Positions 12,301-24,929 of a stretch of 64,000 nt of DNA are shown piece by piece. The notes beneath the pieces are model-generated. The model did no database searches. It saw only the letters and a program-made list of their open reading frames with translations, and was not told the DNA's origin. This DNA comes from Strix aluco. Taxonomy: Eukaryota > Chordata > Aves > Strigiformes > Strigidae. The first letter of the stretch is position 1, and each line of letters begins with the position of its first letter. Both the position numbers and the translations under genes were made by a program. The stretch is from NCBI RefSeq assembly GCF_031877795.1, contig NC_133932.1, positions 91,417,994 through 91,481,993 of the forward strand. The letters run 5' to 3'.

Positions 12301-14699
12301 TCCCTGTACCATCCAGAGTATTAGGGTTAGAGTAAAACATGCTAAATTAAATGGATTGTGCAGATGAAATTGGAAGTGAGAAGGGCTGTTATTTAGGTAC
12401 AAAAAGCCCAGGATATTGTAAACTTGTACTGATAGAACCACAGAGTTACATTTGACCACAGATGTGAAAAGTGATTACTCCTTTCATATAGCCACCCACT
12501 ATTTTTGATCAAGTTCTTTAATAATCATGGTTTTACCTCTGCAGACAGTCAGCTATGTCAAGTTTTTCTATAACCTCTCTAGGTATTACTGGTCCACAAA
12601 CACCCATCTTTTTGATTGTTAGGAGCTGCACAAGACAGCTTTGACATGTGGGGTTCAGCTCCCATTAGCTGTGTATTTCAGGATTTGGCATTTCCAGTTC
12701 CGTAAGGCTCTTCTATGCATCACAAAATACTCTCTTAGGGGAAAAGAATGCCTTTGGTGTGTAGGCTCCCTAGGTCCTGTGTGAAAACAAGGAAGTACTG
12801 TACAGTGAGCAAACAGTACTACTACTCTACTCTGGGGGAGCATGACCTACCCCCCCATGACATCTGCTTCAGGCTCTGAAAGGGCTCCAACTGCCACAAT
12901 GCTACAAGCTTTTTAGCAAATGCTAGAGAAGAAGCTTCTGGGGCTTCTACTGCCTTGGTTCCATGATCACAGGGCATCTGAAGGATGCCCTTCAGAGCTC
13001 TGGACACTGGTTTTGAGGTTGAGGCTTCTTCCTGAGAAAATAAATGGGGGTTCAACAATGTTGAGGGTTCAGAAGTCAGAGACATGCATCAACAAGACAG
13101 GCTTATTGCACCCCTTTATCTTCCCTAGTGCCTCCTGGATTACCTTGTTGGTGGGTAATCTGAAGCTCTGCTGGTTAAAGCAAGAGCTTGTGACTTTGAC
13201 TGCAAAGAGTAGTCTTGCAAGTTGAGGCAGAAGATGAAGTTTCACAGAACAGCGGAACTAAGTAGCAGCTTTCCTCTGCAGAACAGAAGCACTCTCATCA
13301 CCTCATTCCTCTCATGCTAGCTCTCACACTCATCCCATTACATGATAATGCAATTCAACTAATTAATTTTAGTGACTTTTTAATACAAGGTTAATTTTCT
13401 GCCATTCTTATGATTCGAAACAAATCACCGTGTCCTCGCACTGTGTATTCCCCTTGCTGGCTGCACCAGGGTATTAACTTGGCTCAAGCCAAATGAAGCT
13501 GCAGAATTGGGTTCCTGTGTTACTGCTTAGCCATGACACAGTAATAACCTGCAGGAGGGCAACTCATTCTGCAACTAGTTTAAAAAAAACAAAGTGAGTA
13601 GTATACACTTGGAGATGATAATGCTGCTGCAGGTGTATTTTTTGTGTATAGGCACCTTCCTAGTGTCCAGAAAGCCGGTGTTCCCTTGGCTTTGTCAGCT
13701 GGGTGTAAAGGGAACCAGCTGCCAAGCTGCAGCACTGCCAGGGAGAGGCTGCAATTGCTTTGTACAGACAAATTTATGACAAGTGCAGGTTTTTAACTGT
13801 GACTTTGACACTCCACAAACTGCCATTGCTTCTGTCATATTAAGGATTCCATGCTTTTTTAAAAAAGTTAAAAGGAATAAAAATGTGACTTCTATGAAAC
13901 TGACCTGATTGAAGCCTCAGGTAGACTTTAAGACAAGAGACTGCTAGGACACTGCAGTTATGCATCAAAACAGGCTCTCTGCCTTCTCTCTAGTTAGAAA
14001 ACACACACAAATCTTAGGAAAAGCCATCTGTATTGTGTTTACAGTACAGGTGAAGGAAGCAAAGTGATGAAAAGATACCACCCATGCCATCTTCTAAGGT
14101 ATTCACTGCCCCTTCCCACCCCACTGAACCCCTGCTTCATGAACCAGAAAACAGATCGTAAGTCCCAGCTGTACAAACCAAAGAAATACAGAAACACTCA
14201 TCTAAGGCACACATTGAGCGAACTGGGCACATCTAGGCACTCAGGTTTGTTAGCTCCAACACATGGATTAGCTGAGCTGGTCAGACCAGAAGGTCCTTGT
14301 GATGCTTGTGTCCCGTCTCTGTTGGTGGCCAGGTGCTATCTGTGGCCACGTGGCCATGGATGTGGAGAGCGCCTGCGACCAGAGCAGGCGGGCTGCCTCC
14401 TGCTCTCCCTCGCGCCCGGCAGAGTTTAGTCAAGAGGAGCCACATCAGCTCAGGCAGCAGGTGCCCGTGGTCACACAGAAGCCAGTCAAGTCAGAGATGC
14501 TGAAGCATTCGTGAATGTGCTATACAGGTAATAAAAAAAAAAAAAAAAGGCAGAGTCTTTCATGGGGTTTAGCAAAGCCTTCCCAACACGACTTTTACAG
14601 TTAGCAGTGGAACATATAACACTAATACCATCATGGCAGCGCTCCAAAATCCTCAGGGATATTCTGACATAAGGGCAAGTTTGATTCTTCAGGAAGCCA
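9319..14699. other. Gap between convergent FBXL3 and CLN5 (includes CLN5 3' UTR)
   Basis: No gene recognised. The right end should hold the CLN5 3' UTR; a minus-strand ATTAAA at 13379-13384 is one possible end. An ancient interspersed-repeat fragment lies at about 14275-14350. Segment 9640-9945 is open in several frames but matches no protein I know. Otherwise I see only unique-looking sequence. Confidence 0.6.
14275..14350 (+). repeat. Fragment of an ancient amniote interspersed repeat
   Basis: The segment with GGTCAGACCAGAAGGTCC followed by GTGGCCAGGTGC resembles a repeat I recall as abundant in turtles and crocodilians (GGTCAGACCAAAGGTCC ... GTGGCCAATGCCAGGTGC). It lies just downstream of, or within, the CLN5 3' UTR. 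Family name not certain; may be CR1-related. Confidence 0.4.
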
Positions 14700-15211
14700 T
14701 TATACACCAAAGGATGTTTTGTTTCCAATAGGTAAAGGGACCTCTTCATAAATTATTTTGAGATATGGAAACTTCATAGGTAAAAACCAGTATTCCAAGT
14801 TGTAGAAGAGGTAAAACTGATGATTCAGAATGACACGATCGATTATTTTTAAAAGATCCACAAAAAACTCTCTAACTGTCCGATGAGGTTTGAATGGATA
14901 GTAGAAGTCTCTTATAGCTGCTGCCAATGTCTTGTTTCCTAGCGGTCCAAAAATAGATGTTTCATTTCCCACATAAATAGGTTCTCCACTGAATAAAATT
15001 ATGCTCGTATAGTTTGTTTGTATCTTCTTAAATATAGCTCCCAAGTCAGCTAGCTTCTGGTACGTTCTCAGTATAAATTTAGAGCATTCATAAGAGTCAA
15101 ACCATACTATTGATTGTTTGTTGGGACTTGCTTGAACTGTCCAGGTCTCATAGTAAATGCCAGTCTCATTGTCATATTTTACCCATTTTGCCATTTCATT
15201 AAACATGGCTC
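14700..15211 (-). CDS. CLN5: CLN5 coding exon 4 and stop
   Basis: Acceptor CTCTTACAG ends at 15212. The exon completes Gly172 and encodes residues 173-341, with catalytic Cys214 and the remaining glycosylation sites, ending Asn-Lys-Thr-Ser-Phe-Gly-Val and TAA (14702-14700). Confidence 0.95.
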
Positions 15212-18200
15212 CTGTAAGAGATGAAGATAAGTATTACAGAGACAAGATAACAAATACATGACTCAAAATATTTTCCATCTCTTTCAAGGTTCACTTCCCA
15301 TCCCTGCAAAAGTTTACCTACAACATTTCCTAACTATACAAAGACACAAGGCTTAGGTTGAAGGGAGAAGTGATACCCCACTGAATAAACTATATTTACA
15401 TGTAAGTTATTGAAACTATTTCCTTTTTATGCACCATTTCCTGCTACTATGCCAGAATATCCAAACATCAGAGAACCATGACACTTCTCATCTTGTTTTA
15501 TGCACGCAGACAAACAGGGCAGGTAGTACAATCTACAAGAGATGCTGACAATGTGCTCACCAGTACAACAGGTATTTCTGCACTTCCTCAAGTTTTTAAG
15601 TAAATTCAGCAATTCAGGGCAGAATTTTTCATGTCTCTCCACAAAAGAGACCTTAGACTGAGAGACCCTGCTGTTTTAGCAGCTCTCGGCCAGCAAAGTT
15701 GAACTAAGCCAAACAATGTGAGTGGGATGTGAAGATCAGTAAGCTTAAAGACCTTGTGGACTCTTTTTTTATTTAGAATACATGTTTGGAGTGTTTTGCT
15801 GATTTCACAACTGGAATGAGGAAGACATCTCTAACTCAGCTCATCCCCCTGGTAGCTCCTTACATGTGATGCATCTGCCTCCCCAAAACAGAGCTGAAGC
15901 ACAGGACTAATCTTCCTTCTTTTATTTTTCCCGTAGTCCTAGCACTGCACCCTTCCCGCCCTCTCTCCTCAGTCATGGCACAGTGTGCAGCCGTCTATGA
16001 CTCAGATCCGTCTAGCACCTCACCATGACCAAATTTTGCAGATTTTTCTTGTGTGATATGTCAGAAGACACAGCCAGACGACAGCTTGCAATGGTGACAG
16101 TGTTGCAAACCGTGATCTCTCTTTATCTGCAAGCGTCACTGCTGTGGGTACAGTAACGGTGCTTGGCAGCTGCTGAAAGACAGGCAGGACTGTAGCAAGG
16201 CGAGACTGGCAGCAGTCACCTCACAGTTCAGGGGCGGCAGACAGCAGACAGATCGGCATCACGAACACCATCCTGCACACAACCACCAGCCTCTTGCATT
16301 AAGTCTGAATTCACTGCAGTGTTGCATTCATCAAGACCAACGAGGAGCACTGCACGCCACACATCTCCCCCAAAACAAGCCTCAAAGGTCCGATTGCTGG
16401 GTCTACTCTTCATCAGAGAGTAAATGCAACTCACGCTTACCCTGAGAGATAAGGCATGTGTGCAAGGTACTACCTTAGAGCAACTAAAGCTCTGCACATT
16501 CACCTCCTAGGCATTGTAACTGTTCTTCACACTTAAGAGCTTTCGGGCTCCACAGTAAACATAAGCAATCATTCTGTTTAGCGAAAGCGTTGGATACTTT
16601 CCTTTTTAACTGCCCATGGCTTGGTTTAATAAAACAAGTCATTACATCTGTATCAAGAACTGTACTTACTATACACTGCAGATGGGCCTGAAGCTCCCCT
16701 TTATCTTCTCTAATTCCTACCAGATTAGCTTCCTAGTGTGTATTCTGTACGGCATGTTACTGAAAAGGTTTTGTCTCTCCTAACAAGACCAAGATAGACT
16801 TAATATGAAGTTCTGACCTTAAAGTCTTAAATTAAACAAAAATATTACAGGTTAATGCATGGCTCTGTGATAATCTGTTGGAAGATGCCTAGACAATCAA
16901 AAGTCAGACTTTGGATATTCCTGCCCTGTTTCCACAGAGACATACCCATAAGTAACATTAACCTGGTAGATGGGCTTTAAAAGAAAATGAGATGGCTTCA
17001 CTGTGGTCTCTGACAATGCTGACAAACAGCTCTACAGGATCCCACAAGGACAAAGACGGTCCAGCTATTTCACAGGTTAAAGCCTTCTCCCATGAGATGG
17101 GTTGCTTTTTGCCTGCTCTCTGAGGAAGCAAGTTCAGCTTATGATGCTGTCCATCTATGCTTGCATCCATTCACCCAATTCCACAGTAACTTTCAGATTC
17201 CTAGTGAAATTCAGACAATTCAAAACTCTCAGAGATGCTACCTTCCTAAAAATTTCATGGAAACAGGAAGCAAGAGAGACAAGGAGGACGGTAACAATGC
17301 CTCCACAAGGCACCAGTGTAACCTCACCTTTCTTAGGCATCAAATAATCCACACAGGCAGGAAGCATTACAAGTTCCACAATCGTCTGAGAAGACTTAAC
17401 TTGGTATTCATACAAAAGAATCAGGCATCAAAGACTTCAGTCATGAGCTACAAACTCAAAGGAAAGCAGCTCCGCTTATTTCATTGCTTAAAGAACAGCC
17501 TTGAATTTCTTAGCAGCAGTGGACAGGTTATCTAGAGACTGAGTCCAGCAAACCTGCTAAAGGTGGAAGCAGGCAAACATAAAGCACTGCACCACACTAG
17601 CTGTAATCTGACCCCACTGTGCCTTGTACACTATGCTAACTTCAGAGAGTAAGTGGCTTTGGTCACACAAAATGCAACTCTCCAAGTCCTCAGGGGACTC
17701 TAAGTCATTCACTGTATTACTACAGCAATCAACCAGTTTTATTTAAATGACCTTTTTATTTTAGAATTTCAGTGTTAGTATATACCGGGAAGCTATTCTG
17801 GTGATCATCCACATAATTAGAGGTGTAAATCCTGGTTTTGTTCCATGACATATGACAGAGACCTACTACTGAGGACATCTGCACAGTTTTTATGACCCAT
17901 AATGGGGAGATGGAAATAGAGATTAATATTTTTTATATTTTTGAGACTATTTCTAAATATGCCTTATTTGTTTGCTGAGTAACGTACACATTTTCACCAG
18001 TTTTTCTATCTCAGCAGTCATATGCCACTTTACAACAGAAGGTTTTGTTTTGGTGAAGCCATGTGAAAAGAGTCCATAATGGTTCTGTATAAGCTGTTTT
18101 GCTATTTTTACACTCAAGAGACTCAAGTGTTTTTGTACAGCAACACCAGATGACTCTCACTGAACAACTCTTCTGTGTGCATTGTTCAAAAGGCAGTAGC

Positions 18201-21200
18201 CTCATACCGCTTTCTGTATTCAAGACAGTTCAGATACTATTTCAGTTTGAAATTAGCATCAGTGACTAACATTGAGAATAACCTACAAAACATTAATTAA
18301 AAGATACTGCTTTACAGGAAGACAGGGCTGACTCTGTATTTTATTATATTAGCACTAGCAAAAGCATCTGAAATCTACCTGATATTGTGGTCACGAGAAC
18401 TAAAGTTCCATTTTCCTTCCAGTGTGCATCATCTATTCCTTCATAAAAGCAGGCAGCTCCCTGGTTACACCAGAATGGTGCATCCATGTCAGGCCGGAGA
18501 TGTGGAAATGTGCAGTTCCCAAGTTGGAAGAGCTCATACCACTCCATTGTGTAGTTTTTGCCTGTTAGAGAGCTCTTGAAACCCACAGCATCATGCATGA
18601 TTTTCTGTAAAAGAAAAAAAAAAAAAAAACAATCAACCAAACCCCCAAAACTTTAACATAAAAATTACTTCAGCTTGACCTGTACAGAAGGTAAGATGCT
18701 TGGGAGCTGTTGTGTAACAGGGCTAGAAGAGCAGAAGGGGTTTCTGTAACATCTTGGATTCAGTAGCACTGATGCACAACATACTAGATTATATCATGCA
18801 CATACTTTTATCACAGAGTCACACTGTCTCAGTGGTTGTCTATCCACCCATTGTAAATTCTGTTATTCAGAGGCAGATACTCAGTGGGAGCTCATCATCA
18901 AAACTCAAGCTTACTTTTGAATCCTTAACCTCACAGGGGTATCAAAGAAATAAAGAGCAGAACTGAGTTACCAAAAACAGATCTTAGTAATGAAAGCCAC
19001 AAAAGGAATGAGATAAATATTTATTTTAAAAGCTGTATAGCAAATACGTAAATTCAACCTTAATTTTAATAACCTGAATAATGATATTTGAAGATATTTC
19101 CCTTTTCGCCTGTGTGTGCTTGGTTTTGATGTTGCTATTTCATGTTCACTAGTATTTCCTTATTCATTAGGGATCATGCTTTGAAGCTTAATTATGCTAC
19201 CACTATAGCTATAATTACTACTAAAGCAGAGATTCTTTCATATTTGCATGACTCCAGGAATGGAGACTTTAATTCAGTACTGATCATAACATTCAAGAAA
19301 GAACTGTAAAAGCAACCTACTCCCTGTGAGCCACTATTCTAACCAGCTAGCTGTCCACTCCTGACAGATATCCATGTTCATGCAAATATGTATGTTTTTA
19401 ACAACAGAAAAGTTAATACACTAAGCAAGCACTTAATCAGATATAAGGAGACAAATAAATGTATTTTCTTGATGCAGTGCTAGCACAGATAAAAAAGACA
19501 CCGAAAACGTAACAGTATGTGTATACAAAACACTCCAAGTATGCAGCTCTGTGGGGGAACACATTCAAATCCACTGACAATGCTGGTCATGCTCTTTTCT
19601 TTAGTTGAGCTAAATTCTGTAACTTTTGTTTGAAACTTACTGCTCTTTAAGTATCTTTCCTATAGATAGCCTAGCTTGTGTGCTCCAATACTCTTCCATA
19701 CAAGCATATCCCAACCTTATAGCTCCCACTCTTGACACCTGCTGTTGAATTCAGCTAAATTTGCCACTATAGCTTTGTCAAACAAAAACATCACCTTACC
19801 AAATGTCCTAGTAGGTCCCCATATTTGAATTCCCATACTGGAGCCTGTAATCGGTACACTTCAATGACATCCTCTTCCTTCATAACTGGAATGGCAGAGC
19901 CAGTGGGACAGAAGGTGTAACGAGCTTGGCAGTAAGGATCAGCTTTTGGACGGTAATCAAAGCGCCTGTGTTGAGAAAGAGAAGCACACAGAACAATAAG
20001 CACAGCTTCATGGCTGGAGTAAATGTCTCATGGCTTCCTCAGGGCCTGAGCAGGACAGCTCAAGTGTCCAGCCACTCCCAAAGATTCTGTGATCCAGATG
20101 CTGCAACACTTGGAGTACACAAGCTTGTAAGGCTGCTAAGGTGCATGTCTGCAGAAACAGGACTTACGACTCACGAATGCAAGTCATGTTGTACACAGTC
20201 CTGATAGTAAAGGAGTGGAAATGATGCAGATTACAAAGGGTGGCTTATACTCACAAGATCAGAGACACAGAGATGCCAGGTAGAGGACAGCTTGAGACCT
20301 GACTCAAAAAAATTCTCAAGCAGTGTCTACACAGGGGTTGACCAGTTTGATCTGGGAAATTATTCTATAGTAAGAGCTCACCAGACGGAGCTATTTTTAC
20401 TCTAGAATATTGCCAACATCAGAAAGAAATATTCTATTCCTCTATGCTAATTTAGATAAAGAGGTCTAAGAACCTACCTAGGAACACTGTTTCCATACAT
20501 CGCTCCTATTAAATCTCAAAAACTGAAGACTGCATCTGCTTATGTATCACACTATACACAAACAGCAAAAAACCTTCCTGGCAAGTCTTCCTTTCCCAAT
20601 TTCCTTCAGATTCACTCACTGTATTTCACTTAAAACAAGGTTCCTATATTCCTGTTACCAAGACAGACTGGTGTACACAGCTTGACCAGAGCACAGCCTA
20701 AGAGTCTAACACACTCAGTTGCCCAGGGCTACCGAATGGCACAAATACCCCAGTCATGAGATGACTCAAGGACACGGGACTTCCTGAGCCATAGTAAAGC
20801 CAGTAGCCCCGCTGAGACACCATTGTTCTTCCCTGTGGACTTCTTATCAAAGCTTGCTGGGTACTGCAGCATATCTGCCTTTATTTTGTCCACGTGGGGG
20901 GAAGAGTATGGCTGGAAAAGAACAGTTAGAAAGCAAAGACTTATGCCAGCCATACGTTTCAGTTCTGTTTCTAAATTGCGTATCTTACATTTTCAATTTC
21001 CCCTCCCACTGCACCTTGCACACTGACAAGAAGGTAACAATCACGTTACGAAGCATTAAAATACCACATTTCTGAGTGCCTCACACTGACAGACTTGTAC
21101 TCCAATTTTGACCATCCTGAGACCCCAGCTCTTGCAACTACTGAACTTGCTGGAAAACCTGAACGCCTCGTGACTGCAAGATCAGCTCCTTCAGGCATCA

Positions 21201-22016
21201 CCTGATACAAACTTAACTGATAGGAATTATGCAACAGGCTTTCAAAACTTCAGGCATGCATTAGATAGCAGTTAAACTATAATGCCTCCATTTACAAACA
21301 GCAAGCCCACACAAAACATACATGCAAGTGTAGCCCTTCTCCTGAAGAGGCTTATTTCCTCAGTGTAACTAACCAAAGCTGTAGCTACTTGCTTCAGCAG
21401 AATGCGGCAATGTGCACTGTTCTGCTTTCCCCAACCGCACCACGTCTTCTTCTAGAGCTAAGACAGCTCCAGAGCAGTAAATGGAATTTTATACCATTTC
21501 ATTTACCATGAACAGAAGTATGAAGTAAAGTTTAATTTAAAAAATAAAATAAATCGCAGCCTGACTTCCTCAGCACAACGTTTTGCTAAAACGGGAATTA
21601 AAGGCTCATATTTAAAGCACGGGCAGTCTTTCCTGGGGGCCAGGGACGGGGGGGCAGCCGTTCCCTCACACCTGTGAGCTAAATACACCAAATATCGCAT
21701 AAATGACAAGTACCCCAGTGATTAAAAAAGGGAAATTATTCATGGCCTTTTCAGTTTAAAAATTAAATAAACAAAAAACAAACGGAAAACGGACAGGCCT
21801 TGGAGGAGGAGGAAGAGGAGGCGGGCGATTAGGCGCTGGCGATTACGCACAGGCAGCCAGCCCGGCCGCCGGGCCCCCTCCGCGCCCCACTCACCTGTAA
21901 GGCACCGGCCACCGCCGCTGCGGGGAGCCGAGCCCCTCCGAGAAACATGGCCCCCAAGCCGCCGCCAGCAGCAGCAGCAGCAGCAGCAGCCGCCGGTCGC
22001 GGCGGGCGGCGCCCAT
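14700..22016 (-). CDS. CLN5: CLN5, lysosomal bis(monoacylglycero)phosphate synthase (complete, four coding exons)
   Basis: Soluble lysosomal glycoprotein whose loss causes neuronal ceroid lipofuscinosis type 5 in humans; described as the BMP synthase and as having thioesterase/depalmitoylase activity. Exons in coding order: 21895-22016, 19800-19965, 18379-18604, 14700-15211; junction phases all agree and give 341 aa, against 358 aa for human counted from its internal Met. Met1 precedes a signal peptide (eight Leu, then Ala-rich). The NlpC/P60-type catalytic pair is present: His100 in KIMHDAVGF and Cys214 in SYECSKF, spaced 114 residues apart as in human His166/Cys280. Eight Asn-X-Thr sites match the eight human N-glycosylation sites. 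An in-frame upstream ATG (A at 22133) could add 39 residues; I prefer 22016 because it puts the signal peptide at the N terminus. Confidence 0.96.
15212..18378 (-). other. CLN5 intron 3
   Basis: A 3.2-kb intron with GT-AG ends. No gene recognised. A stretch near 17320-17390 on the + strand reads like the linker of a C2H2 zinc finger ([12 protein letters not shown]) but lacks the paired cysteines, so it is treated as chance. Confidence 0.75.
18379..18604 (-). CDS. CLN5: CLN5 coding exon 3
   Basis: The acceptor is a long T tract ending TTTTACAG at 18605; the donor is GTAGAT at 18378. Encodes residues 97-171 plus one base. It contains catalytic His100 and glycosylation sites Asn113, Asn126 and Asn161. 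Confidence 0.95.
18605..21894 (-). other. CLN5 introns 1 and 2
   Basis: Intron 2 is 18605-19799 and intron 1 is 19966-21894; 19800-19965 between them is exon 2. Apart from an A-rich (sense T-rich) tract at the intron 2 acceptor, I see no repeats or genes. Confidence 0.75.
19800..19965 (-). CDS. CLN5: CLN5 coding exon 2
   Basis: Acceptor CAACACAG ends at 19966 and donor GTAAGG begins at 19799. Encodes residues 42-96, from [13 protein letters not shown] to GDLLGHL, almost identical to the mammalian segment. Confidence 0.95.
21895..22016 (-). CDS. CLN5: CLN5 coding exon 1 (signal peptide)
   Basis: Starts at ATG (A at 22016) and encodes residues 1-40 plus two bases of Arg41, ending at donor GTGAGT (21894 downward). 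It holds the signal peptide: a basic stretch, eight consecutive Leu, then Ala-Ala-Ala-Trp. The last residues Trp-Pro-Val-Pro-Tyr are the conserved start of mature CLN5. Confidence 0.9.
21966..21989 (-). repeat. (CTG)8 repeat encoding signal-peptide leucines of CLN5
   Basis: Eight uninterrupted CAG triplets on the + strand read as eight CTG Leu codons (residues 10-17) on the CLN5 strand. The pure repeat makes the signal peptide's hydrophobic core prone to length change. Confidence 0.9.
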
Positions 22017-22200
22017 GGCGGCGCGGCCTGCGGGGCTGCGAGCCGGGCTCCGGCGCTGCGGCCGGGCGGGCAGGGGAAGCGGCGGGGCTGAGGGAGGCTG
22101 GGCGGGAAGGAGGCCGCCCCCGCGCCCGCCCACAGGGCCCCGGGCGGCCAGCGGTGCCCGCGGAGGGCCCGGGCCGGCGGGCCTGGCGTGGGGAGGACAG

Positions 22201-24860
22201 CGCAGTGCTACATGGGGTCCTGATCAAACGCAGGTTGTTTTTGGTTTTTTTTTTCCTCCTGAGGGAAACCGACGGTGTGCGGAATAGTCCCTTAAAAACG
22301 TCACTTGACTGAACTACGATTTCAGTTTTCTGGAGACCCAGACAACTATGCGTTCCTGTAATTTAGCAAAAGTATTTTTTAACAGCCTGGTGTGTTGTTT
22401 CAAGTACTGCTTTGGAGCCACGTTGAAACACACATCCTTACAACCAGAATCCACCGAGAGGCATGACCTCTGGGTCTGGACCTCGCACCATGAGGGGAGG
22501 CCTCGCCAAACGGCAGAAAGGCTTTTGGTGTAGTAAACCGCGTGGCCCTGAACCTCTTCTCGCTGCCCAGCAGTCTTGTCTGAAGCCTCTCAGGGCTTCA
22601 AGCTAAATTCATATACCTGTCACCTATTTCAGAACACTTATTCAGGTTGTAACAACTTACATTATGGGGATTATGTAGCAGTTTATTCGCTTGTTTTTAC
22701 AATGATAGAACTATCTTTAAGGTGAACTCTGGCTAAGAGAAACAGGACAGCGTTGCCAGCAGCATCCCTACAGTAAACACTGCTTTTTCCAGCTCTGTAG
22801 AGTTCAAAACCAGCTATGCTGGTGTCAGAGCCCAGGAGGCTAAGTCTGGTAGTTGGCATCAGCAGTGAAAGCGCTGATGTGTACTATTCACTGGGTAAAT
22901 AATAACTGTGCTGTGGACTTTTGACTATCAGGAGCCAGAGAAATATCCCTGCTTGATACACATGAGCCCCTAAAATCAGTTCTCTAGTCAGCACTATGCT
23001 AGACTATAGTCAAACAAAATAGGAAGTGGAACACCCTGCATCCTACATAAAAATGCAGGATAGCTGCTGAGTATCAGTTTCAGTAATGCTGGAAGTACTA
23101 AAGGTGTTCAGAAAACTGTAAAATGACATAGCTATTAAAATCTTTAATTTCAGCAACATTTCTGAATCTCACTTCATTGCTGGCTGATTCTGTACTGCTT
23201 ATCTTTAAAATCCATGCCATTCAGTACTATACATTAATTTCATGCATGTATACATAATCTATCCATACTTATATTTCTGTATCATTTTAATCTCATGCGT
23301 GTTATTTGTGTCTGCTTTAAAGTAAAGCTCTGGTTTAGTTCTTTATAAAATAAAGTGTGCTATTACTCATGTGTGTTTCCTAGCTTGAGCGTAGTACAAA
23401 ATGGCAGCTTTTTCATCTGTTCAAAAACGTATGTGTTTGTGTGGAATACAGCCGTAATTCCTAGTTTTAGAGGTTTTGATGTGTAACTCTGGAAGTGCTT
23501 TATGAAATAAGGGAAGCATAATTTATCCCTTCTATGAAACTGGGATGCAGGGAAGTGAAATGACATAATGAAGTTGTCATAACTGCTTGTTAGCCAAACT
23601 AGAAATACAGTATGAACTGGTTCTTAGTCCTGGCTCAACATATGTTTGCAGTTTGGACTATTAAATCTCTATCCAGGCACTGCTGTGGTTGCTGAAGGTG
23701 TCGGGTCAAATGACTAAGATGGTAAAAGTATTGATTTTTATTTTTTATTTTCATTTTAGTGGCATTTTTGTATCTCACTTCACTGCATCCCATAGGAAAC
23801 TTTTGCAGCACAGTATGTTTTTCTTCTCGTACAACCTAAGTTATGTTGTGAACCACATTTTAACATAGAAAATAAATGACTAATAAATTTGTGAATAAAT
23901 ATACTTGAGCTAAAAAGCTCACATGCCAGCAATTTCTGAGTCAGCAGCTGTTTTGTTTAGTATCCAGAAGCATGTCAGAGTGCCCTTTATAAATCCACAG
24001 AGCTGATCTGCATCTTTGTCCACTAGCGGGCTTTGAGGAAAGACTGAGACTGGCTACAAAGATCAATTTCTGGAGTTGACTGGCTTCCCAAATTTTTCTA
24101 ATTTCCCAGATTATTTTCTTTTGATTAGTAAATACCGAACATTTTGCTGAAACAATGAAGAAGACTCTTAATGATTTCCGATTATAAAGAAGTACTTTAT
24201 CTGTCTCTGCCCTTGAGAGCAACATGGTGGAAGAAACAGAGAGAAAGTGGAAAACAAACCCTGCAGCCAAAACTTGTGGTTTTGAACAGCCAGTTTGGTT
24301 TTGAACATCTACATGAGTCATCACACAGTAACAGTCACAGCAAAGAGGCTGTTGAACCTGAAGTAACAGCTCCTATCCCAGGAAAATTATCTTCTCTGGA
24401 TGCTGCTGACACCCTCAGCTGCACATCAGCCAGCCTCCATACTGGCAATATGCCATTAAGAAAGTTATGGTTTTATATATGGATCACAGAAGACAAAACT
24501 ACACAGCTAGCAGTTTTACTGCTCACAGGTTTTTCTTTATATTCACACTGGCACGTTAGCTGGATGCACACTGAGAAATACAAACATCACCTGAAGTCAT
24601 ATTGAAGCCAGTGTGAAAGACAGAAGTTCATCAATCTAAGGTCCACCCTCCCTACCTTTGAAGGGTGTGAAAGACATCTTGAGAAAAGGATGCAGGACTC
24701 CTCTGCACCTATACTCTGCTACATAGCCTGAGATGCAACCTCAACTGTGAGTTGGGGTGGGAGAAAGCCACATCTTTTTCTACAGGAAATGAGAATGGCT
24801 GGGCTTTGTGACTGTGTAAGGTAGGGCTAAGGGTTCTCCTCAGGCCCTCCTCAACGCTGA
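22201..24860. other. Intergenic, CLN5 to repeat field
   Basis: CpG-island shore followed by AT-rich unique-looking sequence. No gene, repeat family or RNA gene recognised. Confidence 0.6.
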
Positions 24861-24929
24861 GAGCTCAAATGAGGGCTGTGTACAGGACAGATGTGCAGTT
24901 CAGTGGGCATTTGGGACTGCAGGGCAGCC

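Larger units (their letters stand above)
21830..22200 (-). promoter_or_regulatory. CLN5 CpG-island promoter and first exon
   Basis: Strongly GC- and CpG-rich, in contrast to the AT-rich flanks, and spans the CLN5 start codon. No TATA box is visible upstream on the minus strand, as expected for a housekeeping lysosomal gene. The transcription start is not determined. Confidence 0.75.

Noticed and set aside
14324-14340. GGTGGCCAGGTGC as a CTCF site near the CLN5 3' end
   Set aside because: It lacks the conserved core spacing and is better explained as part of the ancient repeat fragment.
17092-17535. A 147-codon open frame in CLN5 intron 3 with a zinc-finger-like linker ([12 protein letters not shown])
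   Set aside because: Only about a dozen residues look like a C2H2 linker; the paired cysteines and repeat fingers are absent and the rest resembles nothing. Best seen as chance.
22017-22133. N-terminal extension of CLN5 from an upstream in-frame ATG
   Set aside because: Possible, but it would bury the signal peptide behind a Pro/Gly-rich leader; the internal ATG at 22016 fits the usual start of mature CLN5 processing better.
22300-22309. GTCACTTGAC upstream of CLN5, resembling a CLEAR/TFEB site
   Set aside because: The mismatch falls in the CACGTG core, so binding by TFEB is unlikely.
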